A stretch of DNA of 45,013 nucleotides from a virus (IMGVR_UViG_3300009182_000106:1-45013); one strand, 5' to 3'. Shown: positions 16,227 through 23,369, numbered from the stretch's first letter. The notes: generated by a model not told the origin, from the sequence alone. Numbers and translations are program-made.

Positions 16227-16897
16227 TAAATGTTTGTTGTGTATTCTACGGTAACAAATACACTAGTGATTACGTTCAAAACTTATATAATATGGTAAAA
16301 AAGCACTTGACTGTACCTCATAAGTTTTATTGTTTTACGGATCATACTAATATGTTTGATCATGTTTATGGAGATATCATTTATAAAGACTTACCATTAA
16401 AAGGTTATAAGGGTTGGTGGAATAAACTACAACTATTTAATACTGATATTGAACTTCAAGGTGTAAACCTATACTTTGATATAGATATAGTTATTACTAA
16501 AAACATTGATTGTTTTGCTACTTATGGAGACGACAAATCTTTTTGTATAATTAGTGATTTTGAACCAAAATTTAAAGAATACAATTCAAGTATAATGAAA
16601 TGGAATAATGATACGGCCTCTATTATATGGAAAAAATATATAGAATGGCAAGATCATTATAATAATTTTCATAACGATCAACAAGTTATTACAGATATAA
16701 TACATGATAAAGATATATTAAAAATATATCCAGACGAATGGTCATTTTCATACAAATGGTATAGTAGAGAAAAACCTAGATTTGATATTTCAGAACAAAC
16801 TTATGAGGAAGATAAGAACGCAAAGATTGCCGTCTTTCATGGCAAACCAGACCCACACGAATCAAAACAAGAATGGGTTAAAAAACATTGGAGATAA
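16223..16897 (+). CDS. Glycosyltransferase-like protein
   Basis: The 224-residue protein has a Rossmann-like start (I-N-V-C-C-V-F-Y-G), a G-W-W-N-K-L motif near residue 64 and a D-I-D sequence (D86, D88) in Y-F-D-I-D-I-V, the metal and nucleotide-sugar binding motif of GT-A glycosyltransferases. A late H-G-K-P motif also fits this fold. It could modify phage DNA, a virion protein or a host glycan; nothing in the sequence decides. It is the last gene of the operon that starts at the primase. Confidence 0.7.
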   Translation: MINVCCVFYGNKYTSDYVQNLYNMVKKHLTVPHKFYCFTDHTNMFDHVYGDIIYKDLPLKGYKGWWNKLQLFNTDIELQGVNLYFDIDIVITKNIDCFATYGDDKSFCIISDFEPKFKEYNSSIMKWNNDTASIIWKKYIEWQDHYNNFHNDQQVITDIIHDKDILKIYPDEWSFSYKWYSREKPRFDISEQTYEEDKNAKIAVFHGKPDPHESKQEWVKKHWR

Positions 16898-16944
16898 TTC
16901 GTTCATTACCTTCATTAGAACAAAACGTGAACAATTATAATAAT

Positions 16945-17023
16945 AAGTCATTGATTATAAACACCTATTTCTTTTAAAAAACGTAAAATAACGCTTGTAT
17001 TGTGTATTTTAGTATGTTATTAT
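16945..17023 (+). promoter_or_regulatory. Promoter with bipartite upstream element, copy 1
   Basis: AAGTCATTGATT starts at 16945 and TATTTCTTTT at 16966, followed by TTGTAT (16995-17000), a 17-nt spacer and TATTAT (17018-17023). The start-to-start spacing of the two upstream boxes is 21 nt, identical to copies at 18712 and 23923. It drives the small-gene operon beginning at 17055, with CAAAGGA before the ATG. The rest of the 157-nt gap (16898-16944) shows nothing clear. Confidence 0.7.
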
Positions 17024-17054
17024 ATACGTATAAATTGAAACAAAGGACTATAAT

Positions 17055-17246
17055 ATGAAAACTAAAGATTACGCAGTAGAAGTTGCAGAAACAAAAGCAG
17101 ACGCTATTAAAGAGTTATTACTTAATAATGAAATATCTCAAGCTGAGGCAGCAGATATGTTAAGTAAAATTCAAAACATAGAATTAATTACAAATATGGA
17201 TTATGATGATATTGCCTATGAGTGGATAATGGAAAGTAGAGGTTAA
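17055..17246 (+). CDS. Small acidic accessory protein
   Basis: A 63-residue helical, acidic protein with a likely short coiled region (Q-A-E-A-A-D-M-L). It is preceded by AAAGGA and a copy of the bipartite promoter, and is first in a chain of very small genes. No family recognised. Its position in the accessory region suggests an early host-interaction factor. Confidence 0.55.
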   Translation: MKTKDYAVEVAETKADAIKELLLNNEISQAEAADMLSKIQNIELITNMDYDDIAYEWIMESRG

Positions 17247-17248
17247 TT

Positions 17249-17554
17249 ATGATATACTATAATAAAAATGATTTAGGTAAAAGTGTTTACAGAGTTGTAC
17301 AAGATTATGTTGTACAAGTTGCTTATTATGTTAAAGCTAAAAGTGCTGACGAAGCTAGAGATATTGCTTTAGATTTTGGTGGTATTAATAGTGATAATGT
17401 AAGAGACATGATTAAACAAGATTCAGATCAATTAGAATTAGATTGGTATGATACTGGTTTTGATGATCAAACCGAAGAACATCTTGGTATAATTATCAAT
17501 GATGAAAACGATCAAGATGAAGTTATGCTTGACAAATATGCAGAAGCAGTGTAG
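17249..17554 (+). CDS. Small protein with alpha-beta 'KAK' motif
   Basis: This 101-residue acidic protein contains a strand-helix unit, Y-Y-V-K-A-K-S-A-D-E-A-R-D-I-A, also present in the 17775 gene as V-K-A-K-N-Y-A-E-A-E. The pattern suggests a small ferredoxin-like fold of the kind seen in short marine phage proteins. It follows the previous gene by 2 nt. The 3' end contains a TTGACA box for the next promoter. Function unknown. Confidence 0.55.
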   Translation: MIYYNKNDLGKSVYRVVQDYVVQVAYYVKAKSADEARDIALDFGGINSDNVRDMIKQDSDQLELDWYDTGFDDQTEEHLGIIINDENDQDEVMLDKYAEAV

Positions 17555-17560
17555 TATAAT
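17529..17560 (+). promoter_or_regulatory. Sigma70-like promoter candidate
   Basis: TTGACA (17529-17534) is followed by TAGTAT after 17 nt or TATAAT (17555-17560) after 20 nt. It overlaps the end of the 17249 gene and precedes an AAGGAG site and the ATG at 17584. The non-ideal spacing makes it weaker than the others. Confidence 0.5.
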
Positions 17561-17583
17561 ATTAACAACAAGGAGACTATATA

Positions 17584-17775
17584 ATGACAAACATTGAATT
17601 AATACAAATAGATATAATCAATCAAATAATTGCTAGTATTGACCATGGTGATTTAGAATCAGCAAGAGATACAGCTATTAGATTCAGAGATACATTACAA
17701 GAAGATGTGGATAAAGCAGAATCGGATATTGATATACAATTACAATTAGAAACTGAAAGTAAATTTGGTAAATAA
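17584..17775 (+). CDS. Small helical protein
   Basis: A 63-residue, acidic, probably two-helix protein (I-Q-I-D-I-I-N-Q-I-I-A-S then a charged helix). An AAGGAG site lies upstream, after its own candidate promoter. The stop overlaps the next start (TAATG). No family recognised. Confidence 0.55.
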   Translation: MTNIELIQIDIINQIIASIDHGDLESARDTAIRFRDTLQEDVDKAESDIDIQLQLETESKFGK

Positions 17776-17969
17776 TGAAACAACATTGGTTTAGAATTAC
17801 ATTTGAATCAAAAATAGTAGATGATAATGGCACTACAGAATTTACTGTTAAAGCTAAAAATTATGCAGAGGCCGAAAAGAAAGCATTATCACGATTTAAT
17901 AAAAAAGAAACTTTAAATTGTATAATAGTTATTGAGAAGTTAAATAAGGAGAACAAACATGTGCGATAG
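17775..17969 (+). CDS. Small alpha-beta protein
   Basis: A 64-residue protein with strand-helix-strand character: W-F-R-I-T-F, F-T-V-K-A-K, a helix A-E-A-E-K-K-A-L, and I-I-V-I-E-K. The central motif is shared with the 17249 gene, so the two may be distant paralogues. The 3' end overlaps the next gene by 11 nt, and an AAGGAG site for that gene lies inside this one. Confidence 0.55.
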   Translation: MKQHWFRITFESKIVDDNGTTEFTVKAKNYAEAEKKALSRFNKKETLNCIIVIEKLNKENKHVR

Positions 17970-18150
17970 AACTATAAAAATTAGAAAAGGATCATTATTA
18001 GATGTTAATTCTAATACAAATTCAATAGAGTTTACAGTAAAAGGTATTAATACAAAAGCTTTTGGTAGACATATTGATAATTTACCACCTGATGTTAAAA
18101 ATCAAAGGGAATGGGTTAAAAAAGAAGCAGAAACAAATGTTAACGAATAA
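17959..18150 (+). CDS. Small basic protein
   Basis: A 63-residue product with strands S-L-L-D-V and I-E-F-T-V-K-G and a basic, tryptophan-containing C-terminus. It has a good AAGGAG site inside the upstream gene and overlaps both neighbours by 11-14 nt. No family recognised. Confidence 0.5.
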   Translation: MCDRTIKIRKGSLLDVNSNTNSIEFTVKGINTKAFGRHIDNLPPDVKNQREWVKKEAETNVNE

Positions 18151-18436
18151 ACAAAGATTAGAACTAGCCATGACACAATACCGTAAATGGTTAAAGTCAT
18201 TAGGTTTAAAGTTAAATAAAAAAGGTAGAGTAATCAGTAATCATAAGGGCTTTGATATACCAGATTACAAAACAAAAGAATCTATACCTACAAGTGATAG
18301 AGTTGTTGGTGATACATTTAAAAGAACTTATGCAACAAAGTTACCTGCTGGTAAAACAATAGGCATCGCTTACAATAAAGGTGCATATCAAGTTATAGAT
18401 AGTACAGATTTTAAAACAATGGGAAGAAAGATATAA
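18137..18436 (+). CDS. Small basic protein
   Basis: I choose ATG 18137 (99 residues); a longer frame from 18062 would lie almost wholly over the preceding gene. The product is lysine rich with a helical start (A-M-T-Q-Y-R-K-W-L-K-S-L-G) and a C-terminal strand region containing G-I-A-Y-N-K-G. A third candidate start is the internal ATG near 18170. The stop overlaps the next ATG. Confidence 0.5.
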   Translation: MLTNKQRLELAMTQYRKWLKSLGLKLNKKGRVISNHKGFDIPDYKTKESIPTSDRVVGDTFKRTYATKLPAGKTIGIAYNKGAYQVIDSTDFKTMGRKI

Positions 18437-18597
18437 TGACAAATAAAGACTTATTTAAAAACGTAGATAAGAAAAAAAGAAGCAAAGAAATTGATGGATA
18501 CTATTTTGATGGTAAAAAATCATATACTTTATATAAAAATGAAGATGGTGAAATATCATACAAAATAAACAAACAAAAGAAAGGAAAAAAGAAATGA
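18436..18597 (+). CDS. 53-residue lysine-rich protein
   Basis: The frame runs from ATG 18436 (overlapping the previous stop, TAATG) to TGA 18597, which overlaps the next ATG (ATGA). The product has charged ends around a tyrosine-rich beta-hairpin-like centre (Y-Y-F-D-G-K-K-S-Y). An AAGGA site for the following gene lies near its 3' end. No family recognised. Confidence 0.45.
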   Translation: MTNKDLFKNVDKKKRSKEIDGYYFDGKKSYTLYKNEDGEISYKINKQKKGKKK

Positions 18598-18698
18598 TCT
18601 GGTTTATGTTTATACTAGGATTAATAGTTGGAGTGTGGTTAGGATGGAAATACGAACACGTGGTAAATGATTTTATTGAGTCTTGGAAAAGCTATTAA
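18594..18698 (+). CDS. 34-residue membrane micropeptide
   Basis: Starting at ATG 18594, the peptide has one membrane span (F-M-F-I-L-G-L-I-V-G-V-W-L-G) followed by a short charged tail ending S-W-K-S-Y. It overlaps the preceding stop. Its small size and hydrophobic core resemble the peptides at 6163 and 7469. Confidence 0.5.
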   Translation: MIWFMFILGLIVGVWLGWKYEHVVNDFIESWKSY

Positions 18699-18711
18699 TA
18701 TCAATAACTTG

Positions 18712-18785
18712 AAGTCATTGTTTTTAAATACTTATTTCTTTGATTTTAGGCTTGCAATTGACACAAAAAAGTATTACCTTATACA
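18712..18785 (+). promoter_or_regulatory. Promoter with bipartite upstream element, copy 2
   Basis: AAGTCATTG starts at 18712 and TATTTCTTT at 18733, again 21 nt apart. The core is TTGACA (18758-18763), a 16-nt spacer and TATACA (18780-18785). The element-to-core distance is 4-5 nt shorter than in copies 1 and 3. It precedes the operon starting at 18816. Confidence 0.65.
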
Positions 18786-18815
18786 GTAAGACTAACTTAA
18801 TTAAAAATATATATT

Positions 18816-19145
18816 ATGATAACTTATGATAAAGACACTCTTTTTAAAGAGTTCAGAGACGCCAAAGAAAAAGATGTTGCTCTTTCAACAAAGAAAAAAA
18901 TAGAAGATAAAGAAGTTGATATCTATACAAATAGAATACAATTTTTCAAAGATCATATTAAAAATAAATCTGTAAACCCTAGAACTTACGACAATTTAGA
19001 TATTAATTTTGAAGAATTGTTAAAAGCTTATGAAAGTGAAAATCCTCGTGATTACTTTTATTATTCTGTATTTGGTAAATCATATCAACAGAAAATGTGG
19101 GAAGAAGAAGCTGAATTAGAAGATGAGAAACTTGCGAATATTTAG
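18816..19145 (+). CDS. Charged accessory protein
   Basis: A 109-residue, very hydrophilic protein with alternating acidic and basic helices, a Y-F-Y-Y-S-V-F aromatic patch near residue 85, and an acidic C-terminus. It is the first gene after bipartite promoter copy 2 and overlaps the lipoprotein gene by 23 nt. No family recognised. Confidence 0.55.
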   Translation: MITYDKDTLFKEFRDAKEKDVALSTKKKIEDKEVDIYTNRIQFFKDHIKNKSVNPRTYDNLDINFEELLKAYESENPRDYFYYSVFGKSYQQKMWEEEAELEDEKLANI

Positions 19146-19617
19146 TTTAATTTTACTTTTGTTTGTTGTTAATCAGTGTGCTAATAATCGTAGTTACACT
19201 GGCGCCACTCTTGGTGCAGTAACTACGACAGCCGCTTGTTTACAATTTACAGATAATCCTATTGTTGCTGCTACGTGTGCTGTTGGCGGGGCTTTAGTCG
19301 GTGCTGATATAATGTATAAATCAGATTATGATGTTCATAACGCTGTATTTGTAGATCACCTAAACAAAGGTACTTCTTCATCTTACACAAATTGGCATAA
19401 TGAAGCTACCAATAATTCAGGTAGTGTAAAGACATATTCAACATATATGGAAGGCCCGATTAAGTGTAAAGATTATGAATCAACTGTAGATATTACGAAT
19501 CAATGGCCATTAATTGGTATTGGTGGTATTAATAGAAAAGTAGAGTTTGGAACTGCTTGTCAACAACCAGATGGAAGGTGGGTAGAAAAAGATGTCCTTA
19601 GACAAAGAACAAATTAA
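19123..19617 (+). CDS. Lipoprotein-like envelope protein, 17 kDa antigen-like
   Basis: The 164-residue product starts with a signal-like segment and C19 in V-V-N-Q-C, a plausible but atypical lipobox. A glycine-zipper stretch follows (G-A-T-L-G-A-V, then G-G-A-L-V-G-A-D), then a C-terminal domain with C-K-D-Y and G-T-A-C-Q-Q-P-D-G-R-W. This order resembles the Rickettsia 17 kDa surface antigen family of outer-membrane lipoproteins. A phage copy could change the host envelope or block superinfection; that is inference. It overlaps the genes on both sides. Confidence 0.6.
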   Translation: MRNLRIFSLILLLFVVNQCANNRSYTGATLGAVTTTAACLQFTDNPIVAATCAVGGALVGADIMYKSDYDVHNAVFVDHLNKGTSSSYTNWHNEATNNSGSVKTYSTYMEGPIKCKDYESTVDITNQWPLIGIGGINRKVEFGTACQQPDGRWVEKDVLRQRTN

Positions 19618-19765
19618 TATATTAAAACAAAGAGAAAAAGAAATAGTTGAAGAAATAAATTTTTTTGATCACAATTTTCATGCTAGAAAAGCTTTAGAAG
19701 AAGAATTGTATGAAATAGTAGATACATTAAAAAAATTAGAGGTGCAAATTGAACAACAAGGGTAA
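19592..19765 (+). CDS. 57-residue coiled-coil protein
   Basis: The frame starts at ATG 19592 inside the end of the lipoprotein gene and ends at 19765. The peptide is a charged helix with regular isoleucine and leucine spacing (E-K-E-I-V-E-E-I, E-I-V-D-T-L-K-K-L), so a coiled coil is likely. An AAGG site lies about 11 nt upstream. No family recognised. Confidence 0.5.
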   Translation: MSLDKEQINILKQREKEIVEEINFFDHNFHARKALEEELYEIVDTLKKLEVQIEQQG

Positions 19766-19862
19766 ACAACCAATAAGATTAGTATCAGAAAAGTCTATTA
19801 TTAGATTCTGTATAGTTGTATTGGTAATATTATTATGTGGTATACTACAATTCAGAAGTTAA
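19749..19862 (+). CDS. 37-residue membrane peptide with TTG start
   Basis: A frame from TTG 19749, with AGAGG about 6 nt upstream, encodes a short basic N-terminus and one membrane span (F-C-I-V-V-L-V-I-L-L-C-G-I-L). It overlaps the coiled-coil gene by 17 nt and ends 2 nt before the ATG at 19865. The non-ATG start lowers confidence. Confidence 0.4.
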   Translation: MNNKGKQPIRLVSEKSIIRFCIVVLVILLCGILQFRS

Positions 19863-19864
19863 CA

Positions 19865-20500
19865 ATGAAATCATTAAATATAACAGGTAAATTTTTAAAA
19901 CCTTATGCAATAGAGTTATTAGATACTTTATTGTATATATTAAAAGAATTATTCTTAACAATTAAATCATTACTGCCTAAAAAAAAATTAATATGGGATT
20001 GGAGAAAAGGTAGAGCAGAATTAAATTTCAAGAAATACTTTTTATATATTCTTTTATTTTATTTTCTTTTACATGTTTTTATTTCAAAAGTAAGAGCAAA
20101 TGAAACTTTTATTATGCCTAAAGTTGAGATGACTGAAGAAGAAAAACAACATGATAATGCTTTATATCAAAAAGTTATTAAAGACATAGATGATTTAAAT
20201 AATAAACAGACTTATGAATTAAGTAGAACTATTACACCTAAAGAAAGTGCTAATCAGAACTGTTATGTATCAGTAAAGATTACACAAGAAGGAGAAAGTG
20301 TTGTTAAAAAAGAAATTTTGGAGTGTGCTGACGGTAGAAAGGGTTTAATTACACCTGGCTACTGGGAAATGTTTGCACAATTCTATTATAAAGATGTATC
20401 GGCACCAGAATATTGCAGATACTATAGTAGACCAGATCACGCCTTTAAATCGTTCGGAAAGACGTGCCTAAACAAGAACGGTGAATGGAGAGTGCAATAA
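19865..20500 (+). CDS. Membrane-anchored protein with cysteine domain
   Basis: I start at 19865 (211 residues) because the in-frame ATG at 19835 lies inside the membrane-peptide gene. A basic amphipathic N-terminus leads to a membrane span at about residues 59-77 (Y-F-L-Y-I-L-L-F-Y-F-L-L). A periplasmic part follows with N-C-Y-V-S-V-K, L-E-C-A-D-G and a final C-R-Y-Y ... K-T-C-L-N-K-N-G-E-W. That C-terminal signature is similar to the end of the 19123 lipoprotein, so the two may share a fold. Function unknown. Confidence 0.6.
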   Translation: MKSLNITGKFLKPYAIELLDTLLYILKELFLTIKSLLPKKKLIWDWRKGRAELNFKKYFLYILLFYFLLHVFISKVRANETFIMPKVEMTEEEKQHDNALYQKVIKDIDDLNNKQTYELSRTITPKESANQNCYVSVKITQEGESVVKKEILECADGRKGLITPGYWEMFAQFYYKDVSAPEYCRYYSRPDHAFKSFGKTCLNKNGEWRVQ

Positions 20501-20640
20501 TGTTTAAAAACATTATAATCGCCACTCTTATCTATATGCTAGTGTTTAACGTGTCTTTTAAAGACCTTTTTAAAACAATTAGAAAAGGACTTGACAAAAC
20601 AGAACAGATAGTATATGATGTAAATAGGAGTGTGAAATAA
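20500..20640 (+). CDS. 46-residue membrane-associated peptide
   Basis: The ATG at 20500 overlaps the previous stop (TAATG). The product has a hydrophobic segment (I-I-I-A-T-L-I-Y-M-L-V-F) and an amphipathic basic tail. Its 3' half contains a TTGACA-17-TATGAT promoter for the next gene, so its sequence serves two purposes. No family recognised. Confidence 0.5.
   Translation: MFKNIIIATLIYMLVFNVSFKDLFKTIRKGLDKTEQIVYDVNRSVK
20591..20619 (+). promoter_or_regulatory. Sigma70-like promoter inside a small gene
   Basis: TTGACA (20591-20596), 17-nt spacer, TATGAT (20614-20619). An AGGAG site lies between this core and the lipoprotein ATG at 20642. It uses coding sequence of the 46-residue peptide, so chance is possible, but the spacing matches the other promoters. 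Confidence 0.5.
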
Positions 20641-20641
20641 T

Positions 20642-21265
20642 ATGATGATAAGACTAATGACGATCACAATACTTGGCATGTTGCTAGGTGCTTGTGCTAA
20701 TACTGGCTTAAACCAGAACTATGAAATTAAAGCAGAAAAGGATAATACATTAACAGTTATCCCTGCTTGGTACGTTAATCAAATCAAACAAAAAGAAGTT
20801 TGTAACTTAAATTCTATTGAATCTAAAGGCACAGACAAACAATGTTTATTTGGTACAGGTACCGCTGTATCGCCAGACTTAAATCTCGCAATTGAGAAAG
20901 CAAAGATGTTAGCGAAAGCTGATATTGCTGACGTTATAAAAGGCGAAATGAATAAACAATCTAAACAGTTTATAACTGAATTAGGCAAAACCGAACAAAA
21001 GACTATAGTATCACAAGTAGAATCTACTTTAGTTAACGTAATACAAAATACACCTGTTAGAGGGTATGAAGTATTTGCTACAGAAGTATCAACTACAAAT
21101 CAAGGTTACTATAGAGCATGGGTTGGTTTAAAACTTCCTTTAGGTGAATATAATAAGATGTATCACTACAATATTGAAGAAGTAGCGAACTCTTATAAAC
21201 TAAAAGAAAAGGCCGATCTGGCGTTTAAAGAAACTGTTAAGAACGTTGAAAACAAAGCAAACTAA
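20642..21265 (+). CDS. Lipoprotein with LPP20-like domain
   Basis: The 207-residue protein has a canonical lipobox, L-L-G-A-C (C18), after a hydrophobic signal. The mature part has I-P-A-W-Y near residue 39, an A-I-E-K-A-K-M-L-A-K-A helix and a C-terminal Y-Y-R-A-W-V-G-L-K-L-P strand, a pattern I associate with LPP20 outer-membrane lipoproteins. A second ATG 3 nt downstream is an equally good start. With the 19123 and 19865 products it forms an envelope-protein cluster. The stop overlaps the glutaredoxin start. Confidence 0.65.
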   Translation: MMIRLMTITILGMLLGACANTGLNQNYEIKAEKDNTLTVIPAWYVNQIKQKEVCNLNSIESKGTDKQCLFGTGTAVSPDLNLAIEKAKMLAKADIADVIKGEMNKQSKQFITELGKTEQKTIVSQVESTLVNVIQNTPVRGYEVFATEVSTTNQGYYRAWVGLKLPLGEYNKMYHYNIEEVANSYKLKEKADLAFKETVKNVENKAN

Positions 21266-21549
21266 TGAGTGATATATCTAACATTTTATTATATTCTAAG
21301 AATAATTGTGGATATTGTGTTAAGGCTAAGTTGTTATTAAATAATCTTGGCCTTACTTACACAGAAAAAAAGTTCGAAGATTTTGCTTCAACCGAAGCAT
21401 TATATGAAGAAATAGGTAAAAATGTTAGATCAATGCCACAAATTAAAATAAATGGTCAACTTATTGGTGGTTATAATCAATTGGTTGAATATTTACACGA
21501 TAAAGAATTAGTCAATTTTGAAGGTAAAATAATTAAATCAGATAATTAA
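21265..21549 (+). CDS. Glutaredoxin
   Basis: A 94-residue thioredoxin-fold protein with active site C15-G-Y-C18, the cis-proline motif S-M-P-Q-I-K-I and the G-G-Y-N glutathione-binding motif. Glutaredoxins of this kind reduce class Ia ribonucleotide reductase, and NrdA here carries the matching C-terminal C-E-S-C. It is therefore the likely electron donor (the role of T4 NrdC), although encoded about 8 kb from nrdAB. Start and stop both overlap their neighbours by one base. Confidence 0.9.
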   Translation: MSDISNILLYSKNNCGYCVKAKLLLNNLGLTYTEKKFEDFASTEALYEEIGKNVRSMPQIKINGQLIGGYNQLVEYLHDKELVNFEGKIIKSDN

Positions 21550-21602
21550 TGACAAAAAATCAAATAGAATATTATTGGCTAAAATGGTTGTTGCTTAGAT
21601 GA
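21549..21602 (+). CDS. 17-residue linking peptide
   Basis: The frame ATG 21549 to TGA 21602 encodes a peptide rich in Y, W, L and K (Y-Y-W-L-K-W-L-L-L). Its start overlaps the glutaredoxin stop (TAATG) and its stop overlaps the next start (ATGA). That double overlap makes it a translational bridge across an otherwise untranslated 50-nt gap. It may also be a functional amphipathic peptide. Confidence 0.4.
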   Translation: MTKNQIEYYWLKWLLLR

Positions 21603-22078
21603 CCGATAATAATAAAGTAATTTTATTTCCAACAAATAGAATAGTTAATAAAGAAACAGCAAAAAAAGATCCTGTTGCTTCTGAAAAAGAAAGAATAAAA
21701 CAAACAAAAGAATTTGTTGAAGGAAACGTAGATGAAATTGCTTTAATGGTATTAAGAAAATTTGTAGAAATGTCTATATTGACAGAGAAACCAGAATTTA
21801 CAAAAGATTTGGCATTATTGGTAGATATAATGAGAGGTTTAATTTATAGAGATTTTGATGTTAAACATCCTGCTCAAAAATTATCTGATAAAATAGTTAA
21901 TGTTAATACGAGCAGATTTGGCCCTATTGCATCAATAGATTATAGTTTAGTTATAGATGAAAAACATAAACCACATAAACCTTTTAGTAAAGATATTAAA
22001 GATGAGATTAAAAAAACAAATGATGGATGGACAGATTTTGAAGCAGATTTTGATACACCAGATGATTGGGAGAAATAG
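21599..22078 (+). CDS. Conserved marine T4-like protein
   Basis: The 159-residue acidic protein opens with V-I-L-F-P-T-N-R and has a central helical region with V-D-E-I-A-L-M-V-L-R-K-F-V and a strand S-I-D-Y-S-L-V. The C-terminus is acidic and aromatic (W-T-D-F-E-A-D-F). I recall a similar family in marine T4-like phages but not its function. It is coupled to the 17-residue peptide by ATGA. Confidence 0.55.
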   Translation: MTDNNKVILFPTNRIVNKETAKKDPVASEKERIKQTKEFVEGNVDEIALMVLRKFVEMSILTEKPEFTKDLALLVDIMRGLIYRDFDVKHPAQKLSDKIVNVNTSRFGPIASIDYSLVIDEKHKPHKPFSKDIKDEIKKTNDGWTDFEADFDTPDDWEK

Positions 22079-22151
22079 ATTTATGGAAATTCTTAATAGA
22101 ATCGCCTTCGCAGGTTGTAAAATAGCAATTGAAAAACAAGGAGAAAATATA

Positions 22152-22442
22152 ATGTTAAAAACATTGAAAAGAGCATTTACACGTGGTAATGCTTCAAAAA
22201 CACAAAAAGTACTTAACCTATTGTCATCTGGGAAACCAGTGTCATGGAAAACTTTGAGAGACAGATTTGATCTAGTATCTCCAAGAGCTATGATTGACAA
22301 ATTAAGATTAGAAGGAAATATGATTTATATCAATAAAACTTCTACAGGTACTTCATATAGATTAGGAACACCATCTAAAGCAATTATTGCTGCTGGTATC
22401 AAAAAACTATATGGAAGATCGTTACAATCTTATAACGCTTAA
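22152..22442 (+). CDS. Winged-helix DNA-binding protein
   Basis: I start at ATG 22152, which has AAGGAG 8 nt upstream, giving 96 residues. In-frame ATGs at 22083 and 21957 would add residues that overlap or abut the preceding gene. The product is basic with V-L-N-L-L-S-S-G-K, then V-S-W-K-T-L-R-D-R-F as a likely helix-turn-helix, S-P-R-A-M-I-D-K-L-R as recognition helix, and a wing with I-Y-I-N-K. I recall close relatives across marine T4-like phages. A transcription role is inferred. It ends with a terminator hairpin. Confidence 0.65.
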   Translation: MLKTLKRAFTRGNASKTQKVLNLLSSGKPVSWKTLRDRFDLVSPRAMIDKLRLEGNMIYINKTSTGTSYRLGTPSKAIIAAGIKKLYGRSLQSYNA

Positions 22443-22452
22443 TTAGTGTTTT

Positions 22453-22486
22453 ATAGAGGCGAGAAATATATAACGCTCGCCTCTAT
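22453..22486 (+). terminator. Strong hairpin terminator
   Basis: ATAGAGGCGAG (22453-22463) and CTCGCCTCTAT (22476-22486) form a perfect 11-bp stem with a 12-nt AT-rich loop, 11 nt after the winged-helix stop codon. The following sequence has only short U runs. Confidence 0.75.
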
Positions 22487-22498
22487 TACTATAACAAA

Positions 22499-23344
22499 AT
22501 GATTTTAATAGACCTCAATCAAGTGTTAATATCAAACCTTATGGCACAGACCAGAGGTAAGGCTGAAAACATGCCTAATAAAGAAATGATTAGACACATG
22601 GTAATCAATTCATTGAGAGGTTTTAATTTAAAATTCAAAAAAGAATATGGCGATAAAATAGTTTTATGTGCTGACGCTGGAGATCCTTGGCGTAGAGATA
22701 TATTTCCTAATTATAAACATGCTCGTAGAAAAGGTAGAGTAGATTCTGCCACAGATTGGGATAATATATTTAATGTAATTACAGAAATTAAAAACGAGAT
22801 AGCAGAAAACTTTCCTTATGTTATGATGTATGTAGAAAAGGCTGAAGCTGATGATATTATAGCAGTACTTGTAAAACATACAAAAGAACCTATTATGATT
22901 ATAAGTGGCGATAAAGATTTTATACAACTACAATCAAAACCTAATGTTAAACAATACAGTCCTATACAAAAGGTATTTGTTGGTGAAGGATTAGATCCTA
23001 ATAATTTTTTACATGAACAGATTATAAAAGGAGACCGATCAGACGGTATACCTAATATATTAAGTCCAGATGATATCTTTTTAACAGGTGAGAAACAAAG
23101 ACCTATTAATAAGAAACGACTTGAAGAATGGGCCAAAGTTAGTAATATACCTCTTGGCAGTGAAACCAGCAAATATTACGAGAGAAATAAGAGATTAATA
23201 GACCTTTCTTGCATACCAGAAGAACTAGAAAGAACTATTATAAATACCTATAAGAACTATAAAGTGCCTAGTAGGTCCAAACTTCTACCGTATTTTATAG
23301 AACACAAACTAAAATCGTTAATGAGCAACATTGGTGATTTTTAA
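22499..23344 (+). CDS. rnh: RNase H / 5'-3' exonuclease, T4 Rnh-like
   Basis: The 281-residue protein belongs to the FEN/5' nuclease family. Acidic metal ligands are seen in L-I-D-L-N (D5), C-A-D-A-G, E-A-D-D-I, I-S-G-D-K-D-F and G-D-R-S-D-G. T4 Rnh (305 residues) removes RNA primers from Okazaki fragments together with gp32. The gene stands between two terminator hairpins with only the gene at 23370, so it may form its own small transcription unit. Confidence 0.85.
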   Translation: MILIDLNQVLISNLMAQTRGKAENMPNKEMIRHMVINSLRGFNLKFKKEYGDKIVLCADAGDPWRRDIFPNYKHARRKGRVDSATDWDNIFNVITEIKNEIAENFPYVMMYVEKAEADDIIAVLVKHTKEPIMIISGDKDFIQLQSKPNVKQYSPIQKVFVGEGLDPNNFLHEQIIKGDRSDGIPNILSPDDIFLTGEKQRPINKKRLEEWAKVSNIPLGSETSKYYERNKRLIDLSCIPEELERTIINTYKNYKVPSRSKLLPYFIEHKLKSLMSNIGDF

Positions 23345-23356
23345 TATTCGAATATT
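23343..23356 (+). repeat. 14-bp perfect palindrome
   Basis: AATATTCGAATATT overlaps the RNase H stop codon and lies about 14 nt before the ATG at 23370. It could be a dimer-binding operator, an RNA structure, or chance in AT-rich DNA. No second copy was noticed. Confidence 0.4.
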
Positions 23357-23369
23357 GGAGTAAATAATT

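Noticed and set aside
17312-17331. Direct repeat GTTGTACAAG in the 17249 gene
   Set aside because: It encodes two similar V-V-Q segments and has no other copies; no sign of a regulatory or CRISPR repeat.
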